From Burkholderiales bacterium (GTDB lineage: Bacteria > Pseudomonadota > Gammaproteobacteria > Burkholderiales > Burkholderiaceae_C): 63,467 nt of DNA. Both the position numbers and the translations under genes were made by a program. The DNA lies in contig JANYEE010000263.1 in the NCBI GenBank assembly GCA_025363275.1, positions 1-63,467 on the forward strand, in the 5' to 3' direction. Every line of letters begins with the position of its first letter. The first letter of the stretch is position 1. A model generated the notes under the pieces. That model had not been told where the DNA came from and ran no database searches. It saw only the letters and a program-made list of their open reading frames with translations. Positions 48,112 through 57,344 of the stretch are shown piece after piece.

Positions 48112-49407
48112 TCAGAATGAAACAACCAGAGAAGTGCCGATACTGGTCTTTTCGCGCTTTGGGGCGCCACCTTCATCCGTAAAGTTATAGCCGGAAGACT
48201 GATCTACCCGAACCTCAGTTTTCCACTGGGTCGTGGCGTTGAGCAGGTAGTTGGTACCCAAGGACAAGCGCGTCAGGTTGGCGCCTACGGTTGGGTCAAC
48301 AATCACACCGGCGCTGTCAAGTTCTGGGCCAAGGCCAGTACCTGCAGTCGCGCCGGTCCCCAAGGCGTCCAGGGGATTGTTCAAGTAGTTATAGACGTAG
48401 GTGCCGCCGCCGTTTTTACGGTTTTCCAGATAGTCGGCACGGGCAAGCAATTGGAGTCGAGGCGTCAGTTTGTATCCAACTAAGCCTGACAGGCCACTCC
48501 AATTGGCATCACCCCCGGCGTAGGCACCACCCTTCAGTTGTCCCACGGTGACCTGGCCGTTGAACTGCCAATCGCCCCGCGAAAATCCGCCGTCTACAGC
48601 TACAACATCAAAGGACCGCGTCGACGCGGCATGAGCGCCGGAGAACCCCAAGGTAGAGTATTCACTCAAAGTCCAATCGAAGCGATATGCCAGGCCCACC
48701 GATGGCTTCAACGCACCACCAACGGCTGTACCCGTATCAGTGCTGCCATCGATATTGCCAACGATCCACTTCACAGCAAGTTCTTTGTTCAACTGCTGCG
48801 TCATGCCCAAGCCGCTGTAGCTCGTGGGACCCGCAAAGTCGTATAAAGCATGGTGCGACACAAGCAAATTTTGGTGCGCAAAATAGGCTTCGTAGCCCTG
48901 AAAATCAGGCATCAAGCCGCCGAATATTCGCATTCCCGGGGCTACTCCTACGGAAACTGTAGCCTCTTGAACCAAGCTGGGACCACCAGGGGTCAGACGC
49001 AGGGTCCAGTTCACGCCATCGCCGTCCTCGGTCTCTTTGGTGAGTTCCAACATAGCGTTGCTGCCCGCGCCGACGCCATCCCGTGCAGCGACCGTATGCG
49101 CGCCCGAGGTGCTGTCATATGCATATGCGGCCTCGATGACACCCTTGAACTTCATTCCCTTGAGCCCCGATTTTTCTAGGACATCTTCGGCAAGCTCTTG
49201 CTTTTGCTCCATGCGTGTGATCTGTTGGGTCAATGCAGGCGGAACGGGCTGAGAGGTCAGTGCGTCCACCTTCTGCTGCAGGGCCTGCAACTGAGCTTTG
49301 AGTGCTGCAATATCCTTTTGCAAATCTGCAGCAGATTGCGCATACACGCTTGCCATGGGCATCACACTGGCCAGTGCGACGACGAGTAGTTTTTTCTGAA
49401 GGCTCAT
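48112..49407 (-). CDS. DUF3138-type outer-membrane beta-barrel protein
   Basis: 431 aa. A signal peptide ending near AQS (residues ~1-24) is followed by a coiled coil (DLQKDIAALKAQLQALQQKVDAL, quoted in part). A beta-barrel follows with alternating aromatic strands (FKGVIEAAYAYDSTSG, YSTLGFSGAHA, TRLSLGTNYLLNATTQW), ending in a C-terminal Phe as outer-membrane proteins do. I recognise it as the DUF3138 family. Placed between the polyamine importer and the degradative enzymes, it may be an outer-membrane polyamine channel; this is inference. GGAG lies 6 nt before the ATG. Confidence 0.82.
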   Translation of the reverse strand: MSLQKKLLVVALASVMPMASVYAQSAADLQKDIAALKAQLQALQQKVDALTSQPVPPALTQQITRMEQKQELAEDVLEKSGLKGMKFKGVIEAAYAYDSTSGAHTVAARDGVGAGSNAMLELTKETEDGDGVNWTLRLTPGGPSLVQEATVSVGVAPGMRIFGGLMPDFQGYEAYFAHQNLLVSHHALYDFAGPTSYSGLGMTQQLNKELAVKWIVGNIDGSTDTGTAVGGALKPSVGLAYRFDWTLSEYSTLGFSGAHAASTRSFDVVAVDGGFSRGDWQFNGQVTVGQLKGGAYAGGDANWSGLSGLVGYKLTPRLQLLARADYLENRKNGGGTYVYNYLNNPLDALGTGATAGTGLGPELDSAGVIVDPTVGANLTRLSLGTNYLLNATTQWKTEVRVDQSSGYNFTDEGGAPKREKTSIGTSLVVSF

Positions 49408-49449
49408 TTCATTCTCCTGTTGAATATCTATCGCAAGTTCAAACGCAAA

Positions 49450-50289
49450 TTAAGTCTGGCGGTATGCGGCAGCCATTTCGGCAGCCCGGCGCCGCTCGGC
49501 ACGGGAAATCCATACGCTGGCAATCAACACTCCCGCGCTGACGACCAATACGGTCAAGGTAGCTACCGTATTCACACTCGGACTCAAGCCCAAGCGTGCA
49601 CGACTGAAAATGGTAATGGGCATGGTGGTGGAACCCGGCCCCGACAAGAAGGCCGATAACACCACGTCGTCCAGTGAAAGCGTAAAAGTCAGCAACCAAG
49701 CCGATCCGATAGCTTGCGAGATCAGCGGCAAAGTGACCAAAAAGAACACCTGCAATGGACGGCAACCGAGGTCTTGTGCAGCCTCTTCCATTTGCGGGCT
49801 GAGCTCTTGCAAACGAGACTGCACCACCACAGTGGCATAAGCCATTCCGAGCAGGGTGTGGCCTAACCAAATAGTGCCCATGCCACGCTCTGGGAAGCCA
49901 AACATACGCTGCACCGACACCAGCATCAGCAAGAGTGACAAACCAATGATCACCTCAGGCATCACCAGCGGTGAATTCACCATGCCCGCAAACATGGTGC
50001 GGCCAGGAAAACGCTTAAAACGATGCAACGATAACGCAGCTAAGGTGCCCAAGACGACCGAGGAGCATGCCGTCAAAAAAGCGATCTTCAAGGACAACAA
50101 AAATCCAGTAATGATCTCGGTGTCGTTAGCTAATTCCTGATACCAACGCAGCGACCATCCGCCCCAGGTAGTAACCATGGGGCTGCCATTGAAGCTCAGA
50201 ATGATAAGCGTGAAGATCGGCATGTACAGGAACAAAAAAACCGCTGCCATCCATAACCGCGACGTCAATTGACCGGCAGAGAGTTTCAT
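49450..50289 (-). CDS. potI: Putrescine/spermidine ABC transporter permease (PotI-like)
   Basis: Inner-membrane permease of 279 aa with six predicted helices; the first is AAVFLFLYMPIFTLIILSF. The EAA loop is EEAAQDLGCRPLQVFFLVTLPLI, which docks the ATPase. The segment SLDDVVLSAFLSGPGSTTMPI is typical of PotC/PotI. The start ATG overlaps the potH stop (ATGA). It pairs with PotH in the putrescine importer. Confidence 0.93.
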   Translation of the reverse strand: MKLSAGQLTSRLWMAAVFLFLYMPIFTLIILSFNGSPMVTTWGGWSLRWYQELANDTEIITGFLLSLKIAFLTACSSVVLGTLAALSLHRFKRFPGRTMFAGMVNSPLVMPEVIIGLSLLLMLVSVQRMFGFPERGMGTIWLGHTLLGMAYATVVVQSRLQELSPQMEEAAQDLGCRPLQVFFLVTLPLISQAIGSAWLLTFTLSLDDVVLSAFLSGPGSTTMPITIFSRARLGLSPSVNTVATLTVLVVSAGVLIASVWISRAERRRAAEMAAAYRQT

Positions 50290-51212
50290 GCGCGGCCTCC
50301 ACTCGTACTTTCAGCCTGGTACTTATTAAAAAAGGCCAGCGGCACAATGATGAGTAACACCATCACTACAGCCACAGTGGCGGCCATAGGCCAATCGTTA
50401 TTGCTGAAGAACTCATCCCACAGGACCCGACCAATCATCAAAGTCTCGGGGCCGCCCAGTAGCTCGGGAATCACAAACTCACCCACGCACGGAATGAAAA
50501 CCAGCATGGAGCCCGCAATGATGCCGCTCTTGGACAGTGGAACCGTGATGCGCCAGAAGGCTTGCCACGGCGTAGCGCCCAAATCAAGCGCAGCTTCCAG
50601 CAAACGCAAATCCATCTTCACCAGATTCGCGTACAACGGCAAAATCATGAAAGGCACATAGGTGTAGACCATACCCAGAACCAGCGAGAACGGTGTGTTC
50701 ATCATCTTGATAGGCTCGCTGATCAAACCCAAAGACAGGGCTACGTTATTGAGAACACCGCTGTCGGCCAGCAGCATTTTCCAGGCATAAACGCGCAGTA
50801 AAAACGAGGTCCAAAACGGCAGCATGACCAACATCAACAGTGCCGGACGCTTATCTGCTGGGCTACGCGCCATAAAGTAGGCAAACGGATAGGCAATCAT
50901 CAAACAGATGCCCGTGGTTATAGCTGCGAACTTGATAGAACTCAGGTAAGTTTGGAGGTACAGCGTGTCTTGTGTCAGGCTGCTGTAATTACCAAAACGG
51001 AATTGCAAGCTCAGGGTTTGATCAGCCCAGGTCAGCACATCCTTGAAGAACACGGTGTCCATCTCGGACAGGCTGATTTTGAAAACCACCAGAAATGGCA
51101 ATAGAAATACAGCCAGCAAAAACACCATGGGTACGCCGATAACAGCGGTACGCCCCCAAGGACCGGTGAATTTGTTGTAGAGCGAGAAGCGCTTCATGGC
51201 AATGGCGGTCAT
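50286..51212 (-). CDS. potH: Putrescine/spermidine ABC transporter permease (PotH-like)
   Basis: 308 aa with six helices, the first at TAVIGVPMVFLLAVFLLPFLVVFKISLSE. The EAA loop is EAALDLGATPWQAFWRITVPLSKSG, and FIPCVGEFVIPELLGGPETLMIG is the PotB/PotH signature. The start ATG 51212 is used; an ATG five codons later is also possible. It begins 6 nt after potG. Confidence 0.93.
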   Translation of the reverse strand: MTAIAMKRFSLYNKFTGPWGRTAVIGVPMVFLLAVFLLPFLVVFKISLSEMDTVFFKDVLTWADQTLSLQFRFGNYSSLTQDTLYLQTYLSSIKFAAITTGICLMIAYPFAYFMARSPADKRPALLMLVMLPFWTSFLLRVYAWKMLLADSGVLNNVALSLGLISEPIKMMNTPFSLVLGMVYTYVPFMILPLYANLVKMDLRLLEAALDLGATPWQAFWRITVPLSKSGIIAGSMLVFIPCVGEFVIPELLGGPETLMIGRVLWDEFFSNNDWPMAATVAVVMVLLIIVPLAFFNKYQAESTSGGRA

Positions 51213-51218
51213 GGCGAT

Positions 51219-52373
51219 CTAGCGGGTTAGCACTACAACATCACTACCGCACCACCAGACCACCACCTGGTCACCCCAAGTGAGCTGCGTTGCGTTGTGG
51301 CGCGCCGCATTGGTTCGCGTCACTTTGACCACGGCGCCTGACGACAGCTTCACGTGGTAAGTCGTTAAGCTGCCGAGATAAGCCAGATCCTCAATCACGC
51401 CCTCTGCCTGGTTGTAGCCAACTTCGGCCATGGATTCACGGTCGCTGTCGGCGGGCATACCCTGCTGAATCTCCATCTTTTCAGGGCGGATGGCCACATG
51501 AACGGTCATCTCGGCAGTGCCGGTGATACCGTGGCTCACGTAGTGCTTGCATTCTGGAGAGGCGATGACGACGTGATCGGGCTCGTCAATCTCGACCTTG
51601 CCTTTGAACAAATTCACACTACCGATAAAGTCGGCAACAAAACGGCAGTTGGGCGTTTCGTAAATTTCAGCGGGCTGGCCGATTTGCAGAATCTTGCCCT
51701 CACTCATGACACCAATACGGGTTGCCATGGTCATCGCTTCTTCCTGATCATGGGTCACCATGACACAAGTCACACCCACCTGTTCAATGATGCCCACAAG
51801 CTCTAACTGAGTGCGCTCACGCAACTTGGCGTCCAGCGCGCCTAATGGCTCATCCAACAGCAGTAACTTGGGTCGCTTGGCCAGGCTGCGCGCCAGAGCC
51901 ACACGCTGCTGCTGACCACCAGAGAGCTGGTGCGGTTTGCGCTTGGCATAGGCCTTGAGCTGCACCAGATCCAACATCTGGGTGACACGCGCTTCAATCT
52001 CGTCATGGGGCAAGCCGTCGCGTTTCAAACCAAACGCGATGTTGTCCCACACCGACAAGTGCGGAAACAGTGCATAGCTCTGAAACATCATGTTGATAGG
52101 CCGCTCGTAGGGCGCAAGACCCACAATGTCCTGCCCTGCCAACAAAATCTGCCCCGACGTGGGCACCTCGAATCCAGCCAACATACGCAGCAGGGTTGAC
52201 TTACCGCAGCCTGAGGAACCCAACAAAGCGAAGATCTCGCCTTTGTGAATGTCCAGAGACACTTCGTCCACTGCAAATACGTCATCAAATTTTTTAACGA
52301 CGCGTTTGATTTGCAGAAACGGCGCGCCGTTCGCGGGCGCGGCAGTCGCGCTGGAATTTGAAGCAGTTACCAC
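51219..52373 (-). CDS. potG: Putrescine/spermidine ABC transporter ATP-binding protein (PotG-like)
   Basis: 384 aa. Walker A GSSGCGKSTLLRMLAG, Q-loop YALFPHLSVWDN, ABC signature LSGGQQQRVALARSLA, Walker B KLLLLDEPLGALDAK, and a C-terminal TOBE regulatory domain. The start is GTG 52373, with AAAGGG 8 nt upstream. It energises PotFHI uptake. Confidence 0.94.
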   Translation of the reverse strand: MVTASNSSATAAPANGAPFLQIKRVVKKFDDVFAVDEVSLDIHKGEIFALLGSSGCGKSTLLRMLAGFEVPTSGQILLAGQDIVGLAPYERPINMMFQSYALFPHLSVWDNIAFGLKRDGLPHDEIEARVTQMLDLVQLKAYAKRKPHQLSGGQQQRVALARSLAKRPKLLLLDEPLGALDAKLRERTQLELVGIIEQVGVTCVMVTHDQEEAMTMATRIGVMSEGKILQIGQPAEIYETPNCRFVADFIGSVNLFKGKVEIDEPDHVVIASPECKHYVSHGITGTAEMTVHVAIRPEKMEIQQGMPADSDRESMAEVGYNQAEGVIEDLAYLGSLTTYHVKLSSGAVVKVTRTNAARHNATQLTWGDQVVVWWCGSDVVVLTR

Positions 52374-52385
52374 CGGATTTACCCT

Positions 52386-53513
52386 TTAAAGCCCAGTTTT
52401 GAAACCGGTATAGGTTCGGGTGGCTAATCGACGTACATCGTTGGTCAGTGCGCTGGGAGCGACCATCTTAGCCATCTCCGCACTGGTTGGGAACACAGAC
52501 GGATTGTTCGCAATATCAGGGGCGATAAATTTGCGCGATGCCTTGTTGGGGTTCGCGTAAAACACTTGGTTGGTGATGCTCGCGTGTACCTCTGGACGCA
52601 TGATGTAGTTCATGAAGGCGTAGGCGTTCTTGGGGTGTGGCGCATCCACAGGAATAGCCATCATGTCAAAAAACAAGATGCCACCCTTTTTGGGCACAAA
52701 GGCCTGGATGTCTTGGCCAGTCTTGCCAGCAATCGCACGCTTACGGGCGATATTGATATCACCATTCCAACCCAATGCCAAGCAAATAGAACCGCCCGCC
52801 ATATCGTTGATGTAGCCGGATGAGCTGAACAAAGTAACATACGGTCGGACGGACTTAAGCAGGTCTCCGGCTTCCTTGTAATCCGCAGCATTCTTGCTAA
52901 ACGGGCTTTTACCCAAGAAGTGGAGCGCAGCAGGCAAGACTTCAGTAGCACTGTCCAAAACCGACACCCCGCAGCTCTTTAGTTTGCTGACGTATTTGGG
53001 GTTGAAGAACAACTCCCACACATCGTCGGGCATGGGTTCGCTGCCCAAAGCGGCCTTCACTTTAGCGGTGTTGATACCGATGGTGGTGTAACCCCACAGC
53101 CAGTTGACTAAATGCTGATTGCCCGGGTCAATATTGGCGATCTGAGATTGAATGTCGGGATCCATATTCTTCAGATTGGGCAATTGTGCATTGTCCAGTT
53201 TCGTCAACAGTCCACCATCGATCTGCAAACGTGCAAACGTAGACGACGGCACTACTATGTCGTAACCGGTTTTCCCGGCTACTAACTTAGCATGCAAAAT
53301 TTCGTTGTTGTCATAGGTGTCGTAGCGGACTTTGATACCCGTTTCTTTTTCAAAACTTTGAATGGTGTCGGGAGCGATGTAATCGGACCAGTTGTAGATG
53401 TTGAGAACTTTCTCTTCATCAGCCATCGCATTTGCGGCGAAGCCCGTGAGTCCCGCCACGGCGAGCCCGCTCAAAAGCAAGTTCCACCAATTTTTACCTA
53501 TTGTTTTGACCAC
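52386..53513 (-). CDS. potF: Periplasmic putrescine-binding protein (PotF-like)
   Basis: 375 aa. A signal peptide (LLLSGLAVAGLTGFAANAMA) is followed by the PotD/PotF domain opening KVLNIYNWSDYIAPDTIQSFEKETGI, with polyamine-pocket segments WGYTTIGINTAKV and GDINIARKRA. The start is GTG 53513, strongly supported by AGGAG six bases upstream. It is first gene of potFGHI and delivers putrescine or a related amine to PotHI. Confidence 0.93.
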   Translation of the reverse strand: MVKTIGKNWWNLLLSGLAVAGLTGFAANAMADEEKVLNIYNWSDYIAPDTIQSFEKETGIKVRYDTYDNNEILHAKLVAGKTGYDIVVPSSTFARLQIDGGLLTKLDNAQLPNLKNMDPDIQSQIANIDPGNQHLVNWLWGYTTIGINTAKVKAALGSEPMPDDVWELFFNPKYVSKLKSCGVSVLDSATEVLPAALHFLGKSPFSKNAADYKEAGDLLKSVRPYVTLFSSSGYINDMAGGSICLALGWNGDINIARKRAIAGKTGQDIQAFVPKKGGILFFDMMAIPVDAPHPKNAYAFMNYIMRPEVHASITNQVFYANPNKASRKFIAPDIANNPSVFPTSAEMAKMVAPSALTNDVRRLATRTYTGFKTGL

Positions 53514-53625
53514 TTGAATCTCCTAGTAAAAAGTCCGACAACCGAATTTGGGGTTCACCCACCGCAGTGGCGTACACCGCGGGGAATCCTAACGCTTGTT
53601 TGCGCTATTTCTAACCATGCAATCC

Positions 53626-55023
53626 CTATGCCAACCAAGCGTTCTTTTGCGCATCCGCATAAGTTAAATCGAGGCACAACAAAATCAGACCGATCATTTC
53701 ATCGATTTGAGCGTGTGTCATCGTCAGCGGCGGCGCGATGATCATGCGATCGCCTACAGCGCGCATGATCAGACCGTTGCCGAAACAATGACCGCGGCAC
53801 ACCATCCCTACCGACAAATCTTCAGGAAAGTGCTCGCCGCTAGCCTTGTTTTTTACCAATACCAGTCCGGCGGTAAATCCACAGGTTTCCGCAACGCCAA
53901 CGAGTGGATGCGCAGCGATCTTTTTGAATTGCTCAGCTAAGTAGGGACCGATATCGTCCCGCACCCGCTGGGGTAACTGTTCGCGCTCCATGATTTCAAT
54001 GTTGGCCAGTGCTACCGCGCACGCAACAGGATGGCCGCTGTAGGTGTAGCCGTGGTTGAACTCGCCGCCCTTTTCAATCAAAACATCCGCAACACGATTG
54101 CCCACCATCACGCCACCGAGTGGAATGTAGCCACTGGTCACCGCCTTAGCGAAGGTAATCAAGTCGGGTTTATAGCCAAACTTCTCACAACCAAACCAGT
54201 AGCCCAAACGGCCAAATGCGCAGATCACTTCGTCGCTGATCAGCAAGAGGCCGTATTTGTCGACGATACGTTGAATCTCTGGCCAGTAAGTAGCGGGCGG
54301 AATGATGACCCCACCCGCACCCTGCACGGGTTCTGCAATGAACGCAGCCACTTTGTCAGCACCCAGTTCCAGAATTTTCTCTTCAAGCCAACCCGCTGCA
54401 CGAATACCAAACGCATCCGAGCTTTCGCCGGGCTTGGCGTTATCAAAGTGGTACGGCTGCTCGATGTGGGTGATGTTGGGAATCGGCAAATCGCCCTGGG
54501 CGTGCATGCCACTCATACCGCCCAAAGATGCGCCTGCCATGGTGCTGCCGTGGTAACCGTTCTTGCGGCCAATAATTATTTTGCGTTGTGGCTGGCCCAG
54601 TAAGTCCCAGTAACGGCGCACCATGCGCACATTGGAGTCGTTGCTCTCGCTGCCACTGGAAGAATAGAACACGTGGTTGAAAGTACGGTCCCCAATTTTG
54701 GGCGCCAGCAATGCCAGCTTGGCAGCCAGCGTGGCGGCCGGCACATTGGTGGTTTGGAAGAAGGTGTTGTAGAACGGCAGTTCCATCATTTGCTTGGCTG
54801 CAGCATCAGCCAACTCCTGTCGGCCATAGCCCACATTCACACACCACAGGCCGCTCATAGCATCGAGCACGCGCTTGCCTTCCGAGTCCCACACGTAGAT
54901 GTCCTCGGCGCGCGTCATCACCCGCGCACCCTTGGCGTTAAGTTCTTTGAAATCGGTAAAGGGATGCAGAAAATGGGCGCTGTCCAGAGACTGAATCAGA
55001 GCGGTGTCAACAACGGTGTTCAT
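53626..55023 (-). CDS. spuC: Putrescine-pyruvate aminotransferase (SpuC-like)
   Basis: Class III PLP aminotransferase, 465 aa. FYNTFFQTTNVPAATLAAKLA, SSSGSESNDSNVRMVRRYW, NGYHGSTMAGASLGGM, LISDEVICAFGRLGYWFG and the PLP-lysine segment ITFAKAVTSGYIPLGGVMV match the omega-aminotransferase/SpuC group. It would convert putrescine plus pyruvate to 4-aminobutanal plus alanine, parallel to the gamma-glutamyl branch. Other omega-amine donors are possible. It lies between puuA and potF. Confidence 0.88.
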   Translation of the reverse strand: MNTVVDTALIQSLDSAHFLHPFTDFKELNAKGARVMTRAEDIYVWDSEGKRVLDAMSGLWCVNVGYGRQELADAAAKQMMELPFYNTFFQTTNVPAATLAAKLALLAPKIGDRTFNHVFYSSSGSESNDSNVRMVRRYWDLLGQPQRKIIIGRKNGYHGSTMAGASLGGMSGMHAQGDLPIPNITHIEQPYHFDNAKPGESSDAFGIRAAGWLEEKILELGADKVAAFIAEPVQGAGGVIIPPATYWPEIQRIVDKYGLLLISDEVICAFGRLGYWFGCEKFGYKPDLITFAKAVTSGYIPLGGVMVGNRVADVLIEKGGEFNHGYTYSGHPVACAVALANIEIMEREQLPQRVRDDIGPYLAEQFKKIAAHPLVGVAETCGFTAGLVLVKNKASGEHFPEDLSVGMVCRGHCFGNGLIMRAVGDRMIIAPPLTMTHAQIDEMIGLILLCLDLTYADAQKNAWLA

Positions 55024-55055
55024 AAAAATATCCAGATTGATAATGGAATAAATAC

Positions 55056-56423
55056 TCAGACGTGTAGCAGCAGATGCTCACGCTCCCACGGCGAAATAAC
55101 TTTCATGAATTCATCGAATTCAAGTTCCTTGATTTCGGAATACACCGTAATGAATTCTTTGCCTAGCACCTCATGCAGATCCGACTCGCGGGACAACCAG
55201 TCCAGCGACTCACCCAAGCTGCGCGGCAGCGCGTAAGGGGCCAAATACGCGTCACCACGCATCTCAGGCTTTGGTTTAATTTTGTTCTTCAACCCCAGAT
55301 ACCCGCAAGCCAATGTCATGGCCATTGCGATATAGGGATTGGCATCTGCACCAATCACCCGGTTCTCTACGCGGCGCGCAGCCGGCGACGAGATGGGTGA
55401 ACGAATACCACAGGTGCGGTTGTCGTAGCCCCACTCAATGTTGATGGGAGCCGCCATATTGCGAGCTAGTCGCCGGTAGCTGTTCACATACGGTGCGACC
55501 AGCACCATTGCGGCGGGGATGTACCGTTGCAATCCGCCGATGTAGTGCATGAAAGCCTCGGACGGTGTGCCGTCTTCATTGCTGAAAATGTTCTTGCCAG
55601 TAGCAATACTCAAGATGCTTTGGTGCACATGCATGGCACTACCGGGTTCACCCGCAATCGGCTTGGCCATGAAGGTGGCGTACATGTCATGGCGCAGGGC
55701 TGCTTCGCGCACCGTACGCTTAAAAAAGAATACTTCATCGGCCAAGCCCAGGGGCTGGTTGTGAAAGAAGTTAATCTCCATTTGACCGGCACCCACTTCG
55801 TGAATCAAGGTATCCACGTTGAGCTCCATCTTGTCGGCGTAGTCATAGATCTCTTCGAACAGGGGATCAAACTCGTTTACCGCATCGATGCTGTAGGCCT
55901 GGCGCGACGTCTCGGCGCGGCCACTGCGGCCAATGGGCGCCTTCAATGGAATGTCTGGGTCGGTATTGCGCGCGGTGAGGTAGAACTCCAACTCAGGGGC
56001 TACGATGGGTTGCAGGCCCTCTGCCGCAAACAAATCGCACACTTTGCGCAGCACGCTACGGGGTGCAAATGGCACTAGCTTGCCCTCATTGTCGAAACAG
56101 TCATGCACCACTTGGGCAGTAGGGTCCGTAGCCCAAGGAACGATACGAACAGTCGATGGGTCCGGGCGCAATTGCATGTCCTTATCGGTCGGGTCAATCA
56201 CGTCGTAATAAGGCCCAGTCTCCGGCACCTCGCCCGTCACGCCCATGGCCACAATGGCCTGTGGCAGGCGCATGCCGCGGTCTTCGGTGAACTTAGCGCG
56301 TGGCAGAATTTTTCCTCGGGCTACGCCCGTCAAGTCGGGGACTAGGCACTCCACTTCGGTTACGCGGCGCTCATTGAGCCATTGCTCCAGATCATTAAAG
56401 GTCATGGTCTTCGGTGTACTCAT
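55056..56423 (-). CDS. puuA: Gamma-glutamylputrescine synthetase (PuuA/SpuI-like)
   Basis: Glutamine-synthetase-fold ligase of 455 aa that joins glutamate to putrescine with ATP. N-terminal VTEVECLVPDLTGVARGKILPRAKF, metal/catalytic segments PELEFYL, GQMEINF, GSAMHVHQSIL, NYGYDNRTCG-like NIEWGYDNRTCGIR and NRVIGADANPYIAMAMTLACGYLG are present. AAGGAG lies 6 nt before the ATG. Downstream puuD and upstream spuC support the polyamine role rather than ammonia assimilation. Confidence 0.9.
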   Translation of the reverse strand: MSTPKTMTFNDLEQWLNERRVTEVECLVPDLTGVARGKILPRAKFTEDRGMRLPQAIVAMGVTGEVPETGPYYDVIDPTDKDMQLRPDPSTVRIVPWATDPTAQVVHDCFDNEGKLVPFAPRSVLRKVCDLFAAEGLQPIVAPELEFYLTARNTDPDIPLKAPIGRSGRAETSRQAYSIDAVNEFDPLFEEIYDYADKMELNVDTLIHEVGAGQMEINFFHNQPLGLADEVFFFKRTVREAALRHDMYATFMAKPIAGEPGSAMHVHQSILSIATGKNIFSNEDGTPSEAFMHYIGGLQRYIPAAMVLVAPYVNSYRRLARNMAAPINIEWGYDNRTCGIRSPISSPAARRVENRVIGADANPYIAMAMTLACGYLGLKNKIKPKPEMRGDAYLAPYALPRSLGESLDWLSRESDLHEVLGKEFITVYSEIKELEFDEFMKVISPWEREHLLLHV

Positions 56424-56442
56424 CGCTTACTCCTTGCTGCAC

Positions 56443-56465
56443 AGGGCAGCTATTTCAAATTTCTA
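56443..56465 (-). repeat. Possible truncated head of the dispersed repeat
   Basis: On the minus strand ATAGAAATTTGAAATAGCTGCCC shares ATAGCTGCCC and the flanking ATAG with copy A, but lacks the rest. It supplies the last codons and stop of the puuD-like gene. The match is short and may be chance. Confidence 0.25.
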
Positions 56466-57237
56466 TGTTGGTTCGGGTGGCATTGCGTTGGCGGCAAGCA
56501 TCGCCAAATGCCTCAAATATGGCCGCATAAAACGGATTCTCCGAGGTCCGCCACTCTGGGTGCCATTGCACGGCCACTGCAAAACTGTGCGCCGCTTTCA
56601 ACTCAAAGGCTTCGACCAAACCATCGTCGGCACGGGCCAGGGGCATAAGGCCATCAGCCAAGCGTGCGATGCCTTGGCCATGCAAAGAATTCACATCAAC
56701 CGTGTTGGCACCTGCCCACTGTGCCATTCGAGACCCTGGCAGCAAGTGCACCGGGTGGCTGGGGCCGTACTGAAGCTCAAACGGCGCGGCTTTATTTTCG
56801 CGGTGGTCTTGCAACCCCTCCACCGCGTGCACTTGCTGATGCAAAGTGCCACCCAGGGCCACATTGATTTCCTGAAAACCGCGGCAAATACCCAGCATTG
56901 GCACATCAGCGGCAATGCAGGCTTTAACCAATGTGAGCGTCAACGCGTCTCGGTGGGTATCGAGCGGCAATGCCGGATTGGCTACGACTTCCCCAAAATG
57001 GGAGGGGTGTACGTTGGACGGCGAGCCCGTCAACATCACGCCGTCCACCATGTCTAGTAGGGACGCTATGTCTTGCGGGTCCGCTAGTGGGAACATGACA
57101 GGTTGGGCCTGCGCATTGACTTTGACAGCACGCGCATATTTGTCCCCCAAAACCAGGAATGGCATTTGTAAATCGCCCTGCCCCAACAAGCGGTGATCCA
57201 CCGGCAACCAAACCAAGCAGGACATCCTGTTTTTCAT
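56455..57237 (-). CDS. puuD: Gamma-glutamyl-gamma-aminobutyrate hydrolase (PuuD-like)
   Basis: Class I glutamine-amidotransferase fold, 260 aa. The nucleophile Cys is in PMLGICRGFQEINVALGG, with MLTGSPSNVHPSHFG upstream and the His/Glu pair in AVQWHPEWR near the C-terminus. It would release GABA and glutamate from gamma-glutamyl-GABA. The start ATG 57237 has GGGAG six bases upstream. It is divergent from the MocR regulator. Confidence 0.92.
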   Translation of the reverse strand: MKNRMSCLVWLPVDHRLLGQGDLQMPFLVLGDKYARAVKVNAQAQPVMFPLADPQDIASLLDMVDGVMLTGSPSNVHPSHFGEVVANPALPLDTHRDALTLTLVKACIAADVPMLGICRGFQEINVALGGTLHQQVHAVEGLQDHRENKAAPFELQYGPSHPVHLLPGSRMAQWAGANTVDVNSLHGQGIARLADGLMPLARADDGLVEAFELKAAHSFAVAVQWHPEWRTSENPFYAAIFEAFGDACRQRNATRTNIEI

Positions 57238-57287
57238 GCATATCTCCCAAACAGCTCAGGCATTGTGAGGCAGAATTGGATTGTTAT

Positions 57288-57320
57288 GGGAGCCATTTGG
57301 AGCCACTGAGTGGTGCCACT
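57288..57320. promoter_or_regulatory. Candidate MocR operator in the puuD/regulator intergenic region
   Basis: GGAGCCATTT and GGAGCCACTG lie end to end with a 10-bp period, followed after 3 bases by GGTGCCACTT. The second and third also form an imperfect inverted repeat (GGAGCCACT-G-AGTGGTGCC, 7 of 9 pairs). Direct repeats at helical spacing are usual for MocR regulators. Confidence 0.5.
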
Positions 57321-57344
57321 TGTTTTTGTCAAAGATGGATTTGT

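Noticed and set aside
53560-53583. Inverted CCGC..GCGG around 53570 upstream of potF
   Set aside because: The arms do not align symmetrically beyond 4 bp, so it was not called an operator.
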